A stretch of DNA of 64,000 nt from Fragilariopsis cylindrus CCMP1102. Taxonomy: Eukaryota; Bacillariophyta; Bacillariophyceae; Bacillariales; Bacillariaceae. A program made the position numbers and the translations under genes. The stretch lies in contig FMBT01000515.1 of assembly GCA_900095095.1 (NCBI GenBank), forward strand, positions 1 through 64,000, written 5' to 3'. The notes below the pieces were generated by a model. The model was not told where the DNA came from, did not search any database, and saw nothing but the letters and a program-made list of their open reading frames with translations. The number at the start of each line of letters is the position of its first letter. The stretch's first letter is position 1. Below are positions 31,785 through 42,883 of the stretch, in pieces.

Positions 31785-33230
31785 TCGTTTTTCTTCGTTT
31801 TCGTGTCTTTTCGTTTCGTTTCGTTTTTCTTTTCTTTTCTAAATACTGGGACTTGACTTCACTTGACTTGACTTATGCGATTTCGTTTTCGCCCTCCCTG
31901 TTTGCTTGCTTGCTTATTATGTCGTTTCGCACTGTGCTATGTTGTGCTACAGTGTGCTATGCTAACTAATGTTGTTAGTTGGCTGTCGAGTTTTGAACTT
32001 CTGTGTTTGTGTTTGCTCGGCTTGAACTCAACTCAAACTCTGCTCTTTTCTTTCTTTCCTTCGGGTTTTTGTTGTGTTGTTGTTTGGTGTCGTCGATTTT
32101 TTTTTATATTTTTTTTTTTTATTGTTTGTTGTCGTTACAGGCATAATAAACTACTAGAGTCAGTCATTTTGGATTTTCTTCGTGATGTGATTGTGATTTG
32201 TGATTTGTGATGGGGACGGAGGGACGGACGAGGGGAAGAGAGAAGTTAATTAACTAATTGAAATATTATCAACCTTACGACGTAGCTATTAAGCAGTAAC
32301 ATTTATTTTTATATAAAAAAAAAGAAAACCCGGTAAAAAAGTGAGGTCGACACCTGTGGTTCCATAATCATGGATCATATCCAGCGTACTAATCGTGTAC
32401 GTCACATCGGAATGCCGACCTCACTGCGGGGGATTTTTCGTGTACGTGATTGCGTAAATCTTGGATCTCGTAGAGTGACCACTGCGGGCTCGAACTCACG
32501 ACCTTGAGTGACCACTGCGGGCTCGAACTCACGACCTCAACGACTACAGCGTACAATGGGTGAATTTTCGTCTTGCGGAGGAGTGAACTGTCGCACTACC
32601 TTCATCTCTACTAATTCTATGGCCTCAGGCCAAAGTGCTATCGAAAGTTAATATACATATACTCGAAACAAAAGATTAATTATTATCCTAACAACAATGG
32701 ATATGCATAATGTAATACAAATAGCATAATAGGGATTGGAAGACATAACAGGTATGATAGTATGTAATGATGTGATGTGATGTGATGTGATATGGTATGG
32801 TATGGTATGATATGATCTCACACGGGTACGGGAGCTTTGCAATCTTTTCACTCAGTATACTTAAGAAGAACGTTTGGTAATATTGCACATGCATCATGGT
32901 TACTATTGTACTATACAGTAGGACCTAATACTTATTGTACATGCATGTCATGTCGTAATATTATTTGGTTTCTCTCTACTAAGTTAGCTAACTAGCTACA
33001 ATAGCAAGGGTATAGTTAGAAGATATATATATATATATATATATATTGATAAGGGTGTGTATAGAGGATATTTAATTATAGAACCTTTTCTTTTATATTA
33101 AACAATGATGTGATCATTATATTGTGCCTTCATATATGCATTCATGCTGATAGCAGTTATGTTACGTTATATTATGCATGGTTTATGCAATAATTGCTAC
33201 AAATACGGTAGATAGTTACATGCAACTAAA
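31785..33230. other. Intergenic with promoter, SINE-like segment and microsatellites
   Basis: The part next to 31785 is the promoter side of the glycosyltransferase-like gene and contains TTTCGTTTCG and GACTTGACTT words and poly-T near 32099-32120. Pentanucleotide runs of TGATG and GTATG lie at 32765-32812 and an (AT)n run at 33022-33046. No protein gene recognised. Confidence 0.45.
32341..32640 (-). repeat. tRNA-like SINE candidate or scrambled tRNA fragment
   Basis: Read on the minus strand, GGTCGTGAGTTCGAGCCCGC contains a good pol III B-box (GTTCGAGCC). It occurs twice 33 bases apart, and the shared word CACTGCGGG occurs a third time at 32422. A weak A-box-like TAGTGCGACAG lies about 70 bases before the first B-box. 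The T-stem does not pair properly, so this is not a normal tRNA. At 32341..32424 GTGAGGTCG and CGACCTCAC form a 9-bp inverted repeat enclosing 66 bases. Confidence 0.4.
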
Positions 33231-33563
33231 CTACAGTCCTACAATTCCAATCATTGGCATTGACATCATTGCCGTCAAGAAAAACATTGATGATGCTGAT
33301 GATGATGAAGCATCATCTGCGTCCTCGTCGCCTATCGTATTCAAAGCATCGACCAAATTATCTGTCGCATTCATTAATGCTTCATTTGTACTATTAAATG
33401 CATTCGCTGCAGTATCCTTCGCATTCGATAATTTATCTGCTATACTCTCACCATACACAAACACACCGTTGTTGTTGTTGTTGTTGTTGATGGTCATCGT
33501 CATCGTCATTGCTAATGCAGCAACAATGACATATTTCGAGGAAAAGATATGGATCAACATCAT
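33231..33563 (-). CDS. Small secreted, possibly GPI-anchored protein
   Basis: I start at the ATG at 33563 (MMLIHIFSSKYVIVAALAMT), which places a signal peptide at the N-terminus; an upstream in-frame ATG at 33644 would bury it. That gives 110 residues. An Asn run is followed by an Ala/Asp/Asn-rich amphipathic part with repeated spacing (DKLSNAKDTAANAFNSTNEA, LMNATDNLVDALN). The C-terminus is hydrophobic (FFLTAMMSMPMIGIVGL) after a Ser/Ala run, as in GPI signals. Family unknown. Confidence 0.55.
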   Translation of the reverse strand: MMLIHIFSSKYVIVAALAMTMTMTINNNNNNNGVFVYGESIADKLSNAKDTAANAFNSTNEALMNATDNLVDALNTIGDEDADDASSSSASSMFFLTAMMSMPMIGIVGL

Positions 33564-35044
33564 GTTGTTTGCTTTTTGTTGCTTAAAAATATTTGAGATG
33601 TTGGTTGGATTCGATTCTGCGTCTAAAACTCTGAATTCTAACAAAGGCTACTGTAGGGTACTGTACTGTATTGTAGCTTCAAATTTTTACGTGCTTTATC
33701 TGGATTGAAATTTTGTTCTGAAACTAGTACAGAACTTGTTTTAGGTGTTCGGGTATGCATCGACATGTCATCGACATGTCAACGATCATATTTTCAACGA
33801 CTCCCGTAGGATTCAGTACACCGGTGACTTGTACGGAGAATTAGAAGTTTAAAGGAGAATACCTTATTTACGGTTTTGGTCTTTAATCACAAATAAGGCC
33901 CTACAAATAACAGCCTAATTAGGAAGAAAAACAAATAGTTCTATATACCAGGAGCAATTGTAAAATTTAGGAGAAGAAAGATAAAACTTTTTTTCTTAAA
34001 CATGCCGTAGAGTAAGCGATCACAAATTGGGGGATTGTTTCCCGCATAAATTAAATTATTGGTAATACACACGATTGTGTGTTCGATTTGCAAGTGTAAC
34101 CGCTCGGATTTGACAGACCGTCACAAAAAGAAGCGACATGAAACGGCAACGAAGGAAAAGTTATTGTAGATGATTTGACGAATTGGGAGGGGAGACAATA
34201 CATGTTCTGGTGTAGTCACGAAGCTTAGAGAATCAAATGGAAGGCGCGACTTGTCGTTAGTATTACACGAACGGTTCAGTCTTTATATTATTGACTGCAT
34301 TTATTTAAACTGGAGAAGAAGCAGTCCCCAACAAAGTACGTATCGAGCTCGATCATTTCCACGAACTCACCTCCGAGCACATCAACAAGAAAGCAAGAAC
34401 AGAACACCATGAGAACTACACCTTGATCCCCGAGCTAACTCTCAAGTTCTAAGGCGAAGTGAAATGGCCGGCATGGAATTCTATTCCAATGAGATGATCG
34501 ATCCACTCAGTAACCCTATCGACTCTAATACATGTCCGAAATCAAGTGGGGAAACACTTTCCACCCTCGATTTCAATCCAGGGATTTTCAGCAAACAAAA
34601 TTTACAATGACTGTTGAACATAAATTTATATATCACCGTATAGCAAGTTAGCTCTGGGTAGCCAGCATGTTTCCAGGAGACTTACAGCACTATCTTCCTG
34701 CCGCTTGCACAGGATTGATCGTGCTGTCAGTCAACCCAAATAAGATGGTTGCGAATGGACCTATTGGTATTATTTATTGAAAGCAAGGGCCTTATCATTT
34801 TCAGTCCCATCCTGAACCATTTTAAAGTGAAGCGCGTGCTCCTAGGAGCGCGTACCTAGTAACGCGCACCTTCTTTTTTGAAAGAGAAGATCTACTTAAA
34901 AGATATGAAAATTTCAAATCCAAAGAGAAGATTTACAGTATTTGAAACAGAAGATATGAAAAACGATAAGACCCAGCTAATGAAAGCAAATAGCTACCTA
35001 AAGAAAACAATCCATCATTCGACGTAACCACTATTACAACAAAT
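33564..35044. other. Intergenic, mostly unremarkable
   Basis: Contains one possible gene fragment (34309..34500, listed separately), the direct repeat CATCGACATGTCA at 33759-33782, and an A-rich leader before 35045. No RNA gene seen. Confidence 0.4.
34309..34500 (+). pseudogene. Possible fragment of an unknown gene
   Basis: One frame reads EEAVPNKVRIELDHFHELT and then NYTLIPELTLKF before a stop, and continues in the same frame as GEVKWPAWNSIPMR before another. The composition looks like real protein and the two in-frame stops look like later mutations. I do not recognise the family. It could be chance. Confidence 0.25.
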
Positions 35045-35794
35045 ATGTTCATCCTCCGTAGTAGTTTCGTTGCTGCTATCATCGTGCTGGTACTGACCTC
35101 TACACCTGCTGTAGTGGAAGGAACGTGCCATTGTGCCGAGAAATGTCCGAATTATCAGGAGTATAGCCCTTACGGTACTCCGGGGGGGTGTTGGTATACA
35201 AGTACATTATGCTACGTGGATGATGTTGACTTCTGGGTGGATTGCGATGCATACTGCGTGTGTAATATTTGGGGCTGTAATTGTGAACCTTGGGAAAAAT
35301 TTCCTGGCGCCTGTGGTTTTTTGGGACTAAGCAATGCACTAACGGACGAAGAGGAGGAGGAGGACGAATGTGCCGATTTCCGTTACATTACGTCCCTCTC
35401 GCCAGAAGAAAAGAGAGAATTTCTCGCCGAGAAATATTGTTTGGATGACGATAAAGTTGTCGTCCAGAATATATTCGAAATTCTGCGCTCCGAGTTATTG
35501 CTCAAACTTGGTGGTAGTGTTCTTACTTGTGCGTTGTTCAATAAATCGCACGGTGATGTGAGTCATCTTAACCTTTGCGAAGACAAACAACACCTTGTTG
35601 TGTCGTTATTGACGAGCTCCTCGACTGGCAGCACCGACGGTGGTCATTCCTTCGTATTGGTCGTGGTAGGTCTCCTCGGTGCTGCAATGATTGCTATGAA
35701 GGCTGTACAGCGTCGTCACCGTGTTCTCCTCCGCCGTAACCAATACAGTGAGGTTGATGCGATGGCTACTGTAGATCGTGTTCATGATGCGTGA
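35045..35794 (+). CDS. Cys-rich type I membrane protein
   Basis: The protein has 249 residues. A signal peptide (FVAAIIVLVLTSTPAVVEG) leads into a Cys-rich ectodomain with about fifteen Cys (CHCAEKC, CWYTSTLC, CDAYCVC, CNCEP). An acidic run (DEEEEEDE) and a second part with few Cys (LSPEEKREFLAEKYCLDDD) follow. A membrane helix (FVLVVVGLLGAAMIAM) near residue 210 precedes a basic cytosolic tail (RRHRVLLRRNQYSEVD). The basic tail after the helix fits a type I topology. It might be a receptor-like or adhesive surface protein; no family recognised. No intron. Confidence 0.7.
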   Translation: MFILRSSFVAAIIVLVLTSTPAVVEGTCHCAEKCPNYQEYSPYGTPGGCWYTSTLCYVDDVDFWVDCDAYCVCNIWGCNCEPWEKFPGACGFLGLSNALTDEEEEEDECADFRYITSLSPEEKREFLAEKYCLDDDKVVVQNIFEILRSELLLKLGGSVLTCALFNKSHGDVSHLNLCEDKQHLVVSLLTSSSTGSTDGGHSFVLVVVGLLGAAMIAMKAVQRRHRVLLRRNQYSEVDAMATVDRVHDA

Positions 35795-36059
35795 TGCTAC
35801 CGGTCGGAGGAACGAGGAAAGAAGACGACGACGAAGAAGAAAGATTCAATGACGATATAATTTTAAAAAAAAAAAATAATGATAATGATAAATTTGTTTT
35901 AAATAGTAGAAGAAGTAGAACATCATCTAAAAAAAGACGTAATAGGAAGAACAAAAACAAGAGACGTTCGTAACAAAAAAGGTTCCGTCAACGACGAAGG
36001 AATATTCGTGAACATAGAAGGTGACCAAGCGGGTGTCACAACCTCGTTGCTACCACTCG

Positions 36060-36098
<39 letters not shown>

Positions 36099-37034
36099 CA
36101 ATAATAAAAAAACAGATTCTTCTATTATTTTTTTTGTAAATATTCATAGGTCGTAATTAGAGAAAGCTGTTTTAAGCCTTGAGTGTCGTCAAATAACTTT
36201 GGATCTAAAAAAAAAAAACGTTCAAAGAAAATTCCAATTTTCGAAGAGGAAATTTTTTTATGTTGATCTGCATAATGCAAATTTCATTATCTTGGACCCA
36301 ACGACCCAACTGCAACACACAAATCGAAGGATGAAAAACTACTTTTGAAAAGCTTTCTTTAAGACACATAATAACACATTTTTCCCCTGTTGAAAGAACA
36401 AGCTTTTGCGTCGGTACTCGTACATAATATGATATATTATAAACAAAATGAAATTGAGGCATGTGAAGTTAAAATGGGTGTTGCGCGAGTGTGTTTCAAT
36501 TAATTAGGGGGGGGGGGGGAATGGCCACCAATATTAGAACAAAAAATGAATCTCTAGAATGAATAAATAAATATCAATTCAACGCTACTTCCGGAACATA
36601 TTGTTTTTAGATTCAACAGATTAAAAAAAAATGTAAAGTTCAGTTCGACATTCAGGAACCACATGGAAAAGGGAGAAAATATGCTTGGGTACTGGTACAA
36701 AACACACCTACCGGTAGCAACAAAGTTGCGAACAGCATTTAATTGAAAAGAGAAATAATTATGCACAACAAAGATCAGATTCGACACCAAAAGATGATAC
36801 GATGACAGCGCATCTCTTTGCTGAAAGTATGCTTCAATGTCTGCGTTGGAGGAACGGTGAAGTATTGCATACCATAAAGTATATCGCATATATATTTAAC
36901 ATTCAGTAGCTAAAACGAAGAACCTTTTGTTTACCTGTATTCAACGATCGACAAGAGCATACTACAAAAAGGTTATTTTCTCGAAATAGTATTTGATTTT
37001 TATAAACAACTTTTCTACGTACTTGTCTGCCACC
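35795..37034. other. Intergenic with microsatellites
   Basis: Holds a (CA)n run at 36061-36093, poly-A at 35867-35877 and 36208-36219, and a poly-G run at about 36508-36519. Two open stretches on the minus strand (36205..36462, 36554..36889) are rich in Phe/Ile/Val with no domain and are not called. The last ~150 bases are the promoter and leader of the nitrate transporter. Confidence 0.45.
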
Positions 37035-38737
37035 ATGATATCTGTAGTTAATACCGGAGAACCCGTAAGTTTGATTTGAATTGATTTGATTTGATTTGTC
37101 TTTTCGTGAACCTACCTGTAGTCGACCATGACACTACTTGACGCGTCGTCGTTTTCCATTTACATATATTCACCGTCATCGACGACGGTGTTCAATTACA
37201 AATTCCCACTTTCAAAACTTTAACTTTTTCTAACATCATACAACACGACCATCTATACCCCTCTCCATCGTTTTTTTCTTTCTGTTTAATTCGATTTACA
37301 TTAATTTTATTATTACTATTATATGTATTACAGCAAGAATGGAAAAAGTACGAAGACTATAATATTGAGGTTGATCCTGACCAAGATGACAAAGCAACAA
37401 GAATTAAGTTGGGTAGTCTTAAACGTCCCCATATGAGAGCATTCCATATGAGTTGGTGGGGATTCTTCATTGCATTCTTTATATGGTTTGCTATTGTCCC
37501 ACTGCTAAGTGAGATACAAGATGATCTTGGTTTAACTAAACAAGAGATTTGGACATCATATGTTGTTGGTGTTTCTGGTACAATCGTAATGAGATTCATT
37601 CTAGGACCTGTGTGTGATGAGTATGGTGCACGTATCCCCATGGCAGCTGTTCTATGCTTTGCCTCAATCCCAACAGCATGTACCGGATTAATAGAAAATG
37701 CCTCTGACCTGAACACCATCCGGTTTTTTATTGGATCTGCTGGTGGTACATTTGTTATGTGCCAATACTGGGCATCATGTATGTTCGCCAACGAGATTGT
37801 TGGTACTGCCAATGCTTTAGTTGGAGGATGGGGTAACCTAGGTGGTGGTGTTACCCAACTCTTTGTTGGTGCTGGATTATTTCCACTATTCAAAATGTTG
37901 TTTGATGGTGATGCACACAAAGCATGGAGATATGTATCAATCATTCCTGCCTTTATTGCATTCTGTACAGGGATTATGATTTATTTTGTTTCTGATGATG
38001 CACCCAAGGGTAATTATACGGAATTAAAGAAACATGGACAAATGGCAAATGTGTCAGCAGCAGCATCTGTCCGTCAGGGTGCTTCCAATTTCAATACATG
38101 GATACTATTTCTTCAATACGCAGCTTGTTTCGGGGTTGAACTTACTATGAATAATGCCACCGCATTATACTTCAAGGATAAATTTGATCTCAGTACAGAA
38201 AGTGCTGCTGCCATTGCATCTATTTTCGGATTTATGAACTTATTCGCACGTGGACTTGGTGGATTTCTGTCTGATAAAGGAATGGGCCATATGGGTATGC
38301 GAGGCCGATTACTGGCACATACATGTTTTCTGGTTATGGGAGGTATATTATTAATAATATTTGCACAAGCCAACAACTTGATTTTTGCTGTTGCCTTTAT
38401 GGTCTTGTTTTCACTATTCATTCAAGCCGCAGAAGGAACAACATTTGGTATTGTTCCGTATGTTGATTCATCAGCAACTGGTGTAATCAGTGGTATTGTT
38501 GGTGCTGGTGGTAATGTAGGAGCTGTTTGTTTTGGAATTGCATTACAATATTTAGAGTACCATACAGCATTTGTGATTATGGGATATACTATCATTGGAT
38601 CGTCACTATTAAGTTTAGTTATTTTTATCAAAGGCCATTCTAGTTTGATTTGGGGACAGGATAAAACTGAAGAGAATCCAAGTGCTAATGTTCGTGTGTC
38701 TAAGTTTGCTCCTCGTATTTTATCTCGAAACGACTGA
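37035..38737 (+). CDS. NRT2: NRT2-type nitrate/nitrite transporter, copy 1
   Basis: Exon 1 is 37035..37064 (MISVVNTGEP). A 269-bp intron (37065..37333, GTAAGT..ACAG) is followed by exon 2 to 38737, giving 477 residues. It is a major-facilitator protein of the NNP family that takes up nitrate with protons or sodium at the plasma membrane. Diagnostic words are FHMSWWGFFIAFFIWF (helix 1), LGPVCDEYGARIP (MFS loop 2-3), CQYWASCMFANEIVGTAN with VGGWGNLGGGVTQL (NNP signature in helix 5), ARGLGGFLSD, and SGIVGAGGNVGAVCFG (second signature, helix 11). Length and twelve hydrophobic segments are usual for the family. Eukaryotic and diatom NRT2s typically have a short N-terminus like this. The paralogue lies 1.5 kb downstream on the same strand with the same first intron. 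Confidence 0.93.
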
Positions 38738-40193
38738 TAAACTTTGAAGAAGAATAAAGTACAAACTGCAATTTCTAGCGGCGGCAGCTTGTTCGATACA
38801 CGTACACTTCGTCGCCGGCATGAAGTAAAGCAACAACGGCAGATTAGAATAGTAAAATATTTATTTATTGAAGTGATGGGATGGAATTCGATTTCATTTG
38901 AATCAATTGCTTCATACTGAATCAACTGACACGGCGAATAAAACAATAATAATGACAACGGCTGCGATAATCCGTCGCATCAATAATTCACGTCTATCTC
39001 TTTTGTCGTGGTCATCGAATCTAATATATTAAAACCATACAGCAGCGGCGAACGATGACTATGACTACGACGACGTAAATAAAATATACAATTAAACTAG
39101 ATATCAAGATATATTCTTTAACGCGACTGTTCAGTAGCTAATTAAAAGTGCGAATTTACGGCAGTTTGGCGCGTGTAATCAAGCCGTACTACATACAGTC
39201 GTAAAAAGTTTCGATTTAATTAGCCATCTTACAGTGCTACTAGATCACAACTTACTTGATTGCTTCCTGAGCAGCTACGAACTAACCTACGGTAGCTGTT
39301 GAAAAACATGATGAGAGATTTGGAAAATTAGTTCAGCATTTGGTACAGCGCCAATTAAGCTATTTTTGTATTTTTAATTGTGTGGCAAGGAATGAAATAC
39401 CGTAGACATCACCTACAAACTTCAGGAAGGAAAATGTTCTCACGCGATGAAAATACACACCAAACATCAACAAAGACCGGCAACAACACATTTTGTTTAA
39501 AAGTGCACGTGAGGGGCAGTGGTAAACTGTGAATGGATATTCTTCACTGACACGTATAAGTGTCATTGTATTCGCGTGCTACTTTTACCTTCAACACGCA
39601 TAAGACCTTAACTAAGTACTTTAGAGCGAATGATCGACGTAAGCGGTCATTTTGGGAATGGTTCCCACATAAAAATAATATTAAAAAATAAATGCAACCT
39701 ATATTTTTAAGTCGGACACAATATATTACTATTATATGTATACATAATAATACACATATTGTAAAAGATGACCGAAAGATACGGTATATTCAGTCCTAAG
39801 ACCTATTACTGTATCTACAGTAGTGTAGAGTACTTAAAACTGCTTCGACTACAAAAATGAGAAAAATTAAAAACTGAATTTAAAATACCGCACAAGACAC
39901 AACTCTGCCTCTGTTTTCTACCTTATCGTATTTTCGCGAACTGTTGTTTTTTTAGAAAGTGATAAACGCGAATCTCAACTTTAGTACAGCGCTTAGTTCG
40001 CGATTGGCAAATGAGGCTGGGATGTACACTTCATAAAACAGAAAATCTGAGATCACGACTTCGTATCGTTGCCATTACTTACATTTGAGTGAATAATTTG
40101 AGAAGCGAAAAGAGCCAATTATAAGAATACCCATCATTATCTAATCAACGACAGGATAAATTCTTCAAGGTAATATTTAATCTCAAAACAACT
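38738..40193. other. Spacer between the transporter copies
   Basis: AT-rich DNA with no ORF of note; 39360..39566 on the minus strand has no domain. Short CGACGACG and TAAATATT words appear. It holds the 3' end of copy 1 and promoter of copy 2. The spacer does not obviously repeat the copy 1 promoter. Confidence 0.45.
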
Positions 40194-42046
40194 ATGCTAT
40201 CACCCGCCATATCGATTGATATTGACACCGGATCACCCGTAAGTTTGATTTGTCTCGTTGTGAGCCTGTCGTCGACTTGATACTGACACACTGAATGGAC
40301 GTGTCGTCGTGCCATTTTACATAGTCACACGACTAGACACCAAATAATTTGATGACGGCATCAACTACACATTCCCTCTATCAAAATTTTGACTTTTCTC
40401 TCACATACCATATCCATCTATAATGATATCCGTCACTTTTTTTCCTTAATTCAATTCTACGTTTTATTACCATATTACACAGCCAGAATCAGAATGGAAG
40501 AAATATCAACAATATGCGATTGAAGTTGATCCTGATCAAGATGATAAAGCAACGAATATTAACTTGTATAGTATGGCACGTCCACATATGAGAGCCTTCC
40601 ATATGAGTTGGTGGGGATTCTTTATTGCATTCTTCATTTGGTTTGCTATTGTACCCCTATTAGGTGAAATACAAGATGATCTTGGTTTAACTAAAGAAGA
40701 GATTTGGACATCATATATTGCTGGTCTTGCTGGTAACATTGTGTTCAGATGTGCTTTAGGGCCTGTGTGTGATAAGTATGGTGCACGTATCCCCATGGCA
40801 GTTGTTCTATGCTTTGCATCAATCTCAACGGCGTGTACTGGACTAGTCAATTCTGGTACTGGGCTTGCCGTCCTCCGTTTATTCATTGGAACTGCTGGTG
40901 GTACATTTGTAATGTGCGAATACTGGGTGAGTTGTATGTTCTGTAATGAGACAGTTGGTACTGCCACTGCTGTGGTTGGAGGATGGGGTAACTTAGGTGC
41001 TGGCGTTACTCAACTCTTTGTGGGTGCCGGATTGTTCCCATTATTCAGACTCTTTTTTGATGGTGATGGAAGCAAAGCATGGAGATATGTATCAATCATT
41101 CCTGCCTTTATTGCATTCTGTACGGGGATTATGATTTATTTTGTTTCTGATGATGCACCCAAGGGGAATTATTCGGAACTAAAGAAACATGGACTAATGA
41201 AAGAAGTGTCAACGACAACATCTTTCCGCCAGAGTGCTTCCAATGTCAATACATGGCTATTAGCTCTTCAATACGCAGTTTGTTTCGGTGCTGAATTAAC
41301 ATTGAGTAATGCTGGTGAGTTCTACCATTATCTTATCTTTAGTTGTCTTCGGTAGTCGTCGTCGTCGCCGTTTGTCGCCATAGACATCAAATCTGATCAA
41401 GTATAACGTATCTCACCATTATTACCACCAACTGTACTATATAGCGGGACAATATTACAGGGATGAATTTGACTTGAGTATAGAAAGTGCTGCTGCTATT
41501 GCATCCATTTTTGGTTTCACGAATTTATTTGCACGAGGAACTGGAGGATTTTTGTCTGATCTAGGTAATTCTCACATGGGTATGCGTGGTCGACTATTGG
41601 CACAAGCAGGTTGTTTGGTTGCCGCGGGTATTACGGTATTAATATTCGCACAAATGGATAGTTTAATTTATGATGTTTCTATTATGATCTTGTTTTCACT
41701 ATTCATTCAAGCCGCAGAAGGAACCACATATGGTATTGTTCCATACGTTGATCCTGCCACAACTGGTTCTGTTTGTGGTATTGTTGGTGCTGGTGGTAGT
41801 GCAGGAGCTGTTGGTTTTGGATATTGCTTACAGATTTTTGAATACAGTACATGTTTTTATCTTTTGGGAAGTATTATCATTACATCATCACTATTGAATC
41901 TATTTATTTTTATTAAAGGCCAGAATAGTTTACTTTATGAAGTAGATGATACCAAAGAAGTACCAAGTGAAACTGTAACACGTGCTGATCCCGTTCCAGG
42001 AAAGACTGAAGGACTTGATGCTGATGAAGATTCTGTAGATTCATAA
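40194..42046 (+). CDS. NRT2: NRT2-type nitrate/nitrite transporter, copy 2
   Basis: Exons 40194..40238 (MLSPAISIDIDTGSP), 40483..41314 and 41445..42046 give 492 residues. Intron 1 (244 bp) sits at the same place as in copy 1. Intron 2 (130 bp, GTGAGT..TATAG) interrupts LSNA-A-GQYYRDEFDLS, which aligns without gap to NNATALYFKDKFDLS of copy 1, so the splice is secure. Signatures are GPVCDKYGARIP, CEYWVSCMFCNETVGTAT, VGGWGNLGAGVTQL and CGIVGAGGSAGAVGFG. Much of exon 2 is nearly identical to copy 1 at the protein level, for example AWRYVSIIPAFIAFCTGIM, while helix 11-12 and the C-terminus have diverged. Same presumed function; differing tails may reflect different regulation. Confidence 0.93.
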
Positions 42047-42883
42047 AGTGCATACAACGATTGCTTTACAGTATATATAATACGCGTACACATTGATGCA
42101 AACATTGCACAATGGTACGTATTTCTAATTTAAATTTTAATATAAATACATTTTAATAAACATCAACGGACGGACCAACCTACCCACTTTTTTACAACAG
42201 AATTCATGTCTTCTTCGCTTCTTGGAAAGATGTGCCATCATCGTCGTCATCGTATTTTATGTGTGTGTGTGAATAATGAGACAACGATTGATGTTGTCGA
42301 CGAGGAAGAAAATGACAAACAACGTGTGTCTTCTTTTTGTCGTACTGTACAGTAGTTTGTTGTTGTTGTTACCGTATGTTGTTTTTGTGTTTAATAAAAG
42401 AAGAAAGCAGAAGCAACGAAGCAACATGCCGGCGGTATACCGGTATAAGCAGAGATGATGATTTCAAAACAAAAAAAATCAGATTTTTTTTTCTTCGAAC
42501 AAAAGGTGAGGAGAAAACATTTCTGTCATGTCAGTCCGCCGTTCTAAACTTTTTTTTTTCGTGTAAAAGTTTCGTCCGTGATCAAAACAAATCCAGTCTA
42601 GTCCAGTTTAGTCCCATGATCATTGATTCATTCATTCATTCGTAGTAGGATTCATTCGATACATGGTACTGTATAGCGAGTGACAAACAAAAATCAAGAC
42701 GAACAGCACGCCTAATCATAATATATGGCACAAACAAGAAGAGACAAGCTAGCAAAAGCAAAGAAAGCAGACTTTCACACTTCCTCAATTGCTACTGGTT
42801 GCATTAGAATTCCTCGAGCAAAGAAACAAAAACTTGACACGATACGATACGATACGATACGATACGATACGATACGATACACA
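42047..42883. other. Intergenic with a (GATAC)n run before the next gene
   Basis: Two open stretches (42276..42458, 42337..42645) overlap in different frames and show no domain. At 42841..42880 eight GATAC units lie directly 5' of the start codon at 42884. They may affect the leader of the oxidase-like gene. Confidence 0.5.

Noticed and set aside
32341-32424. Complete tRNA gene closed by GTGAGGTCG/CGACCTCAC
   Set aside because: No D-arm, anticodon stem or TTCRA T-loop fits between the arms.
37357-37944. 195-codon minus-strand ORF opposite the nitrate transporter
   Set aside because: Pro/Ala-rich shadow; the plus strand carries clear NNP signatures and the same shadow appears opposite the paralogue.
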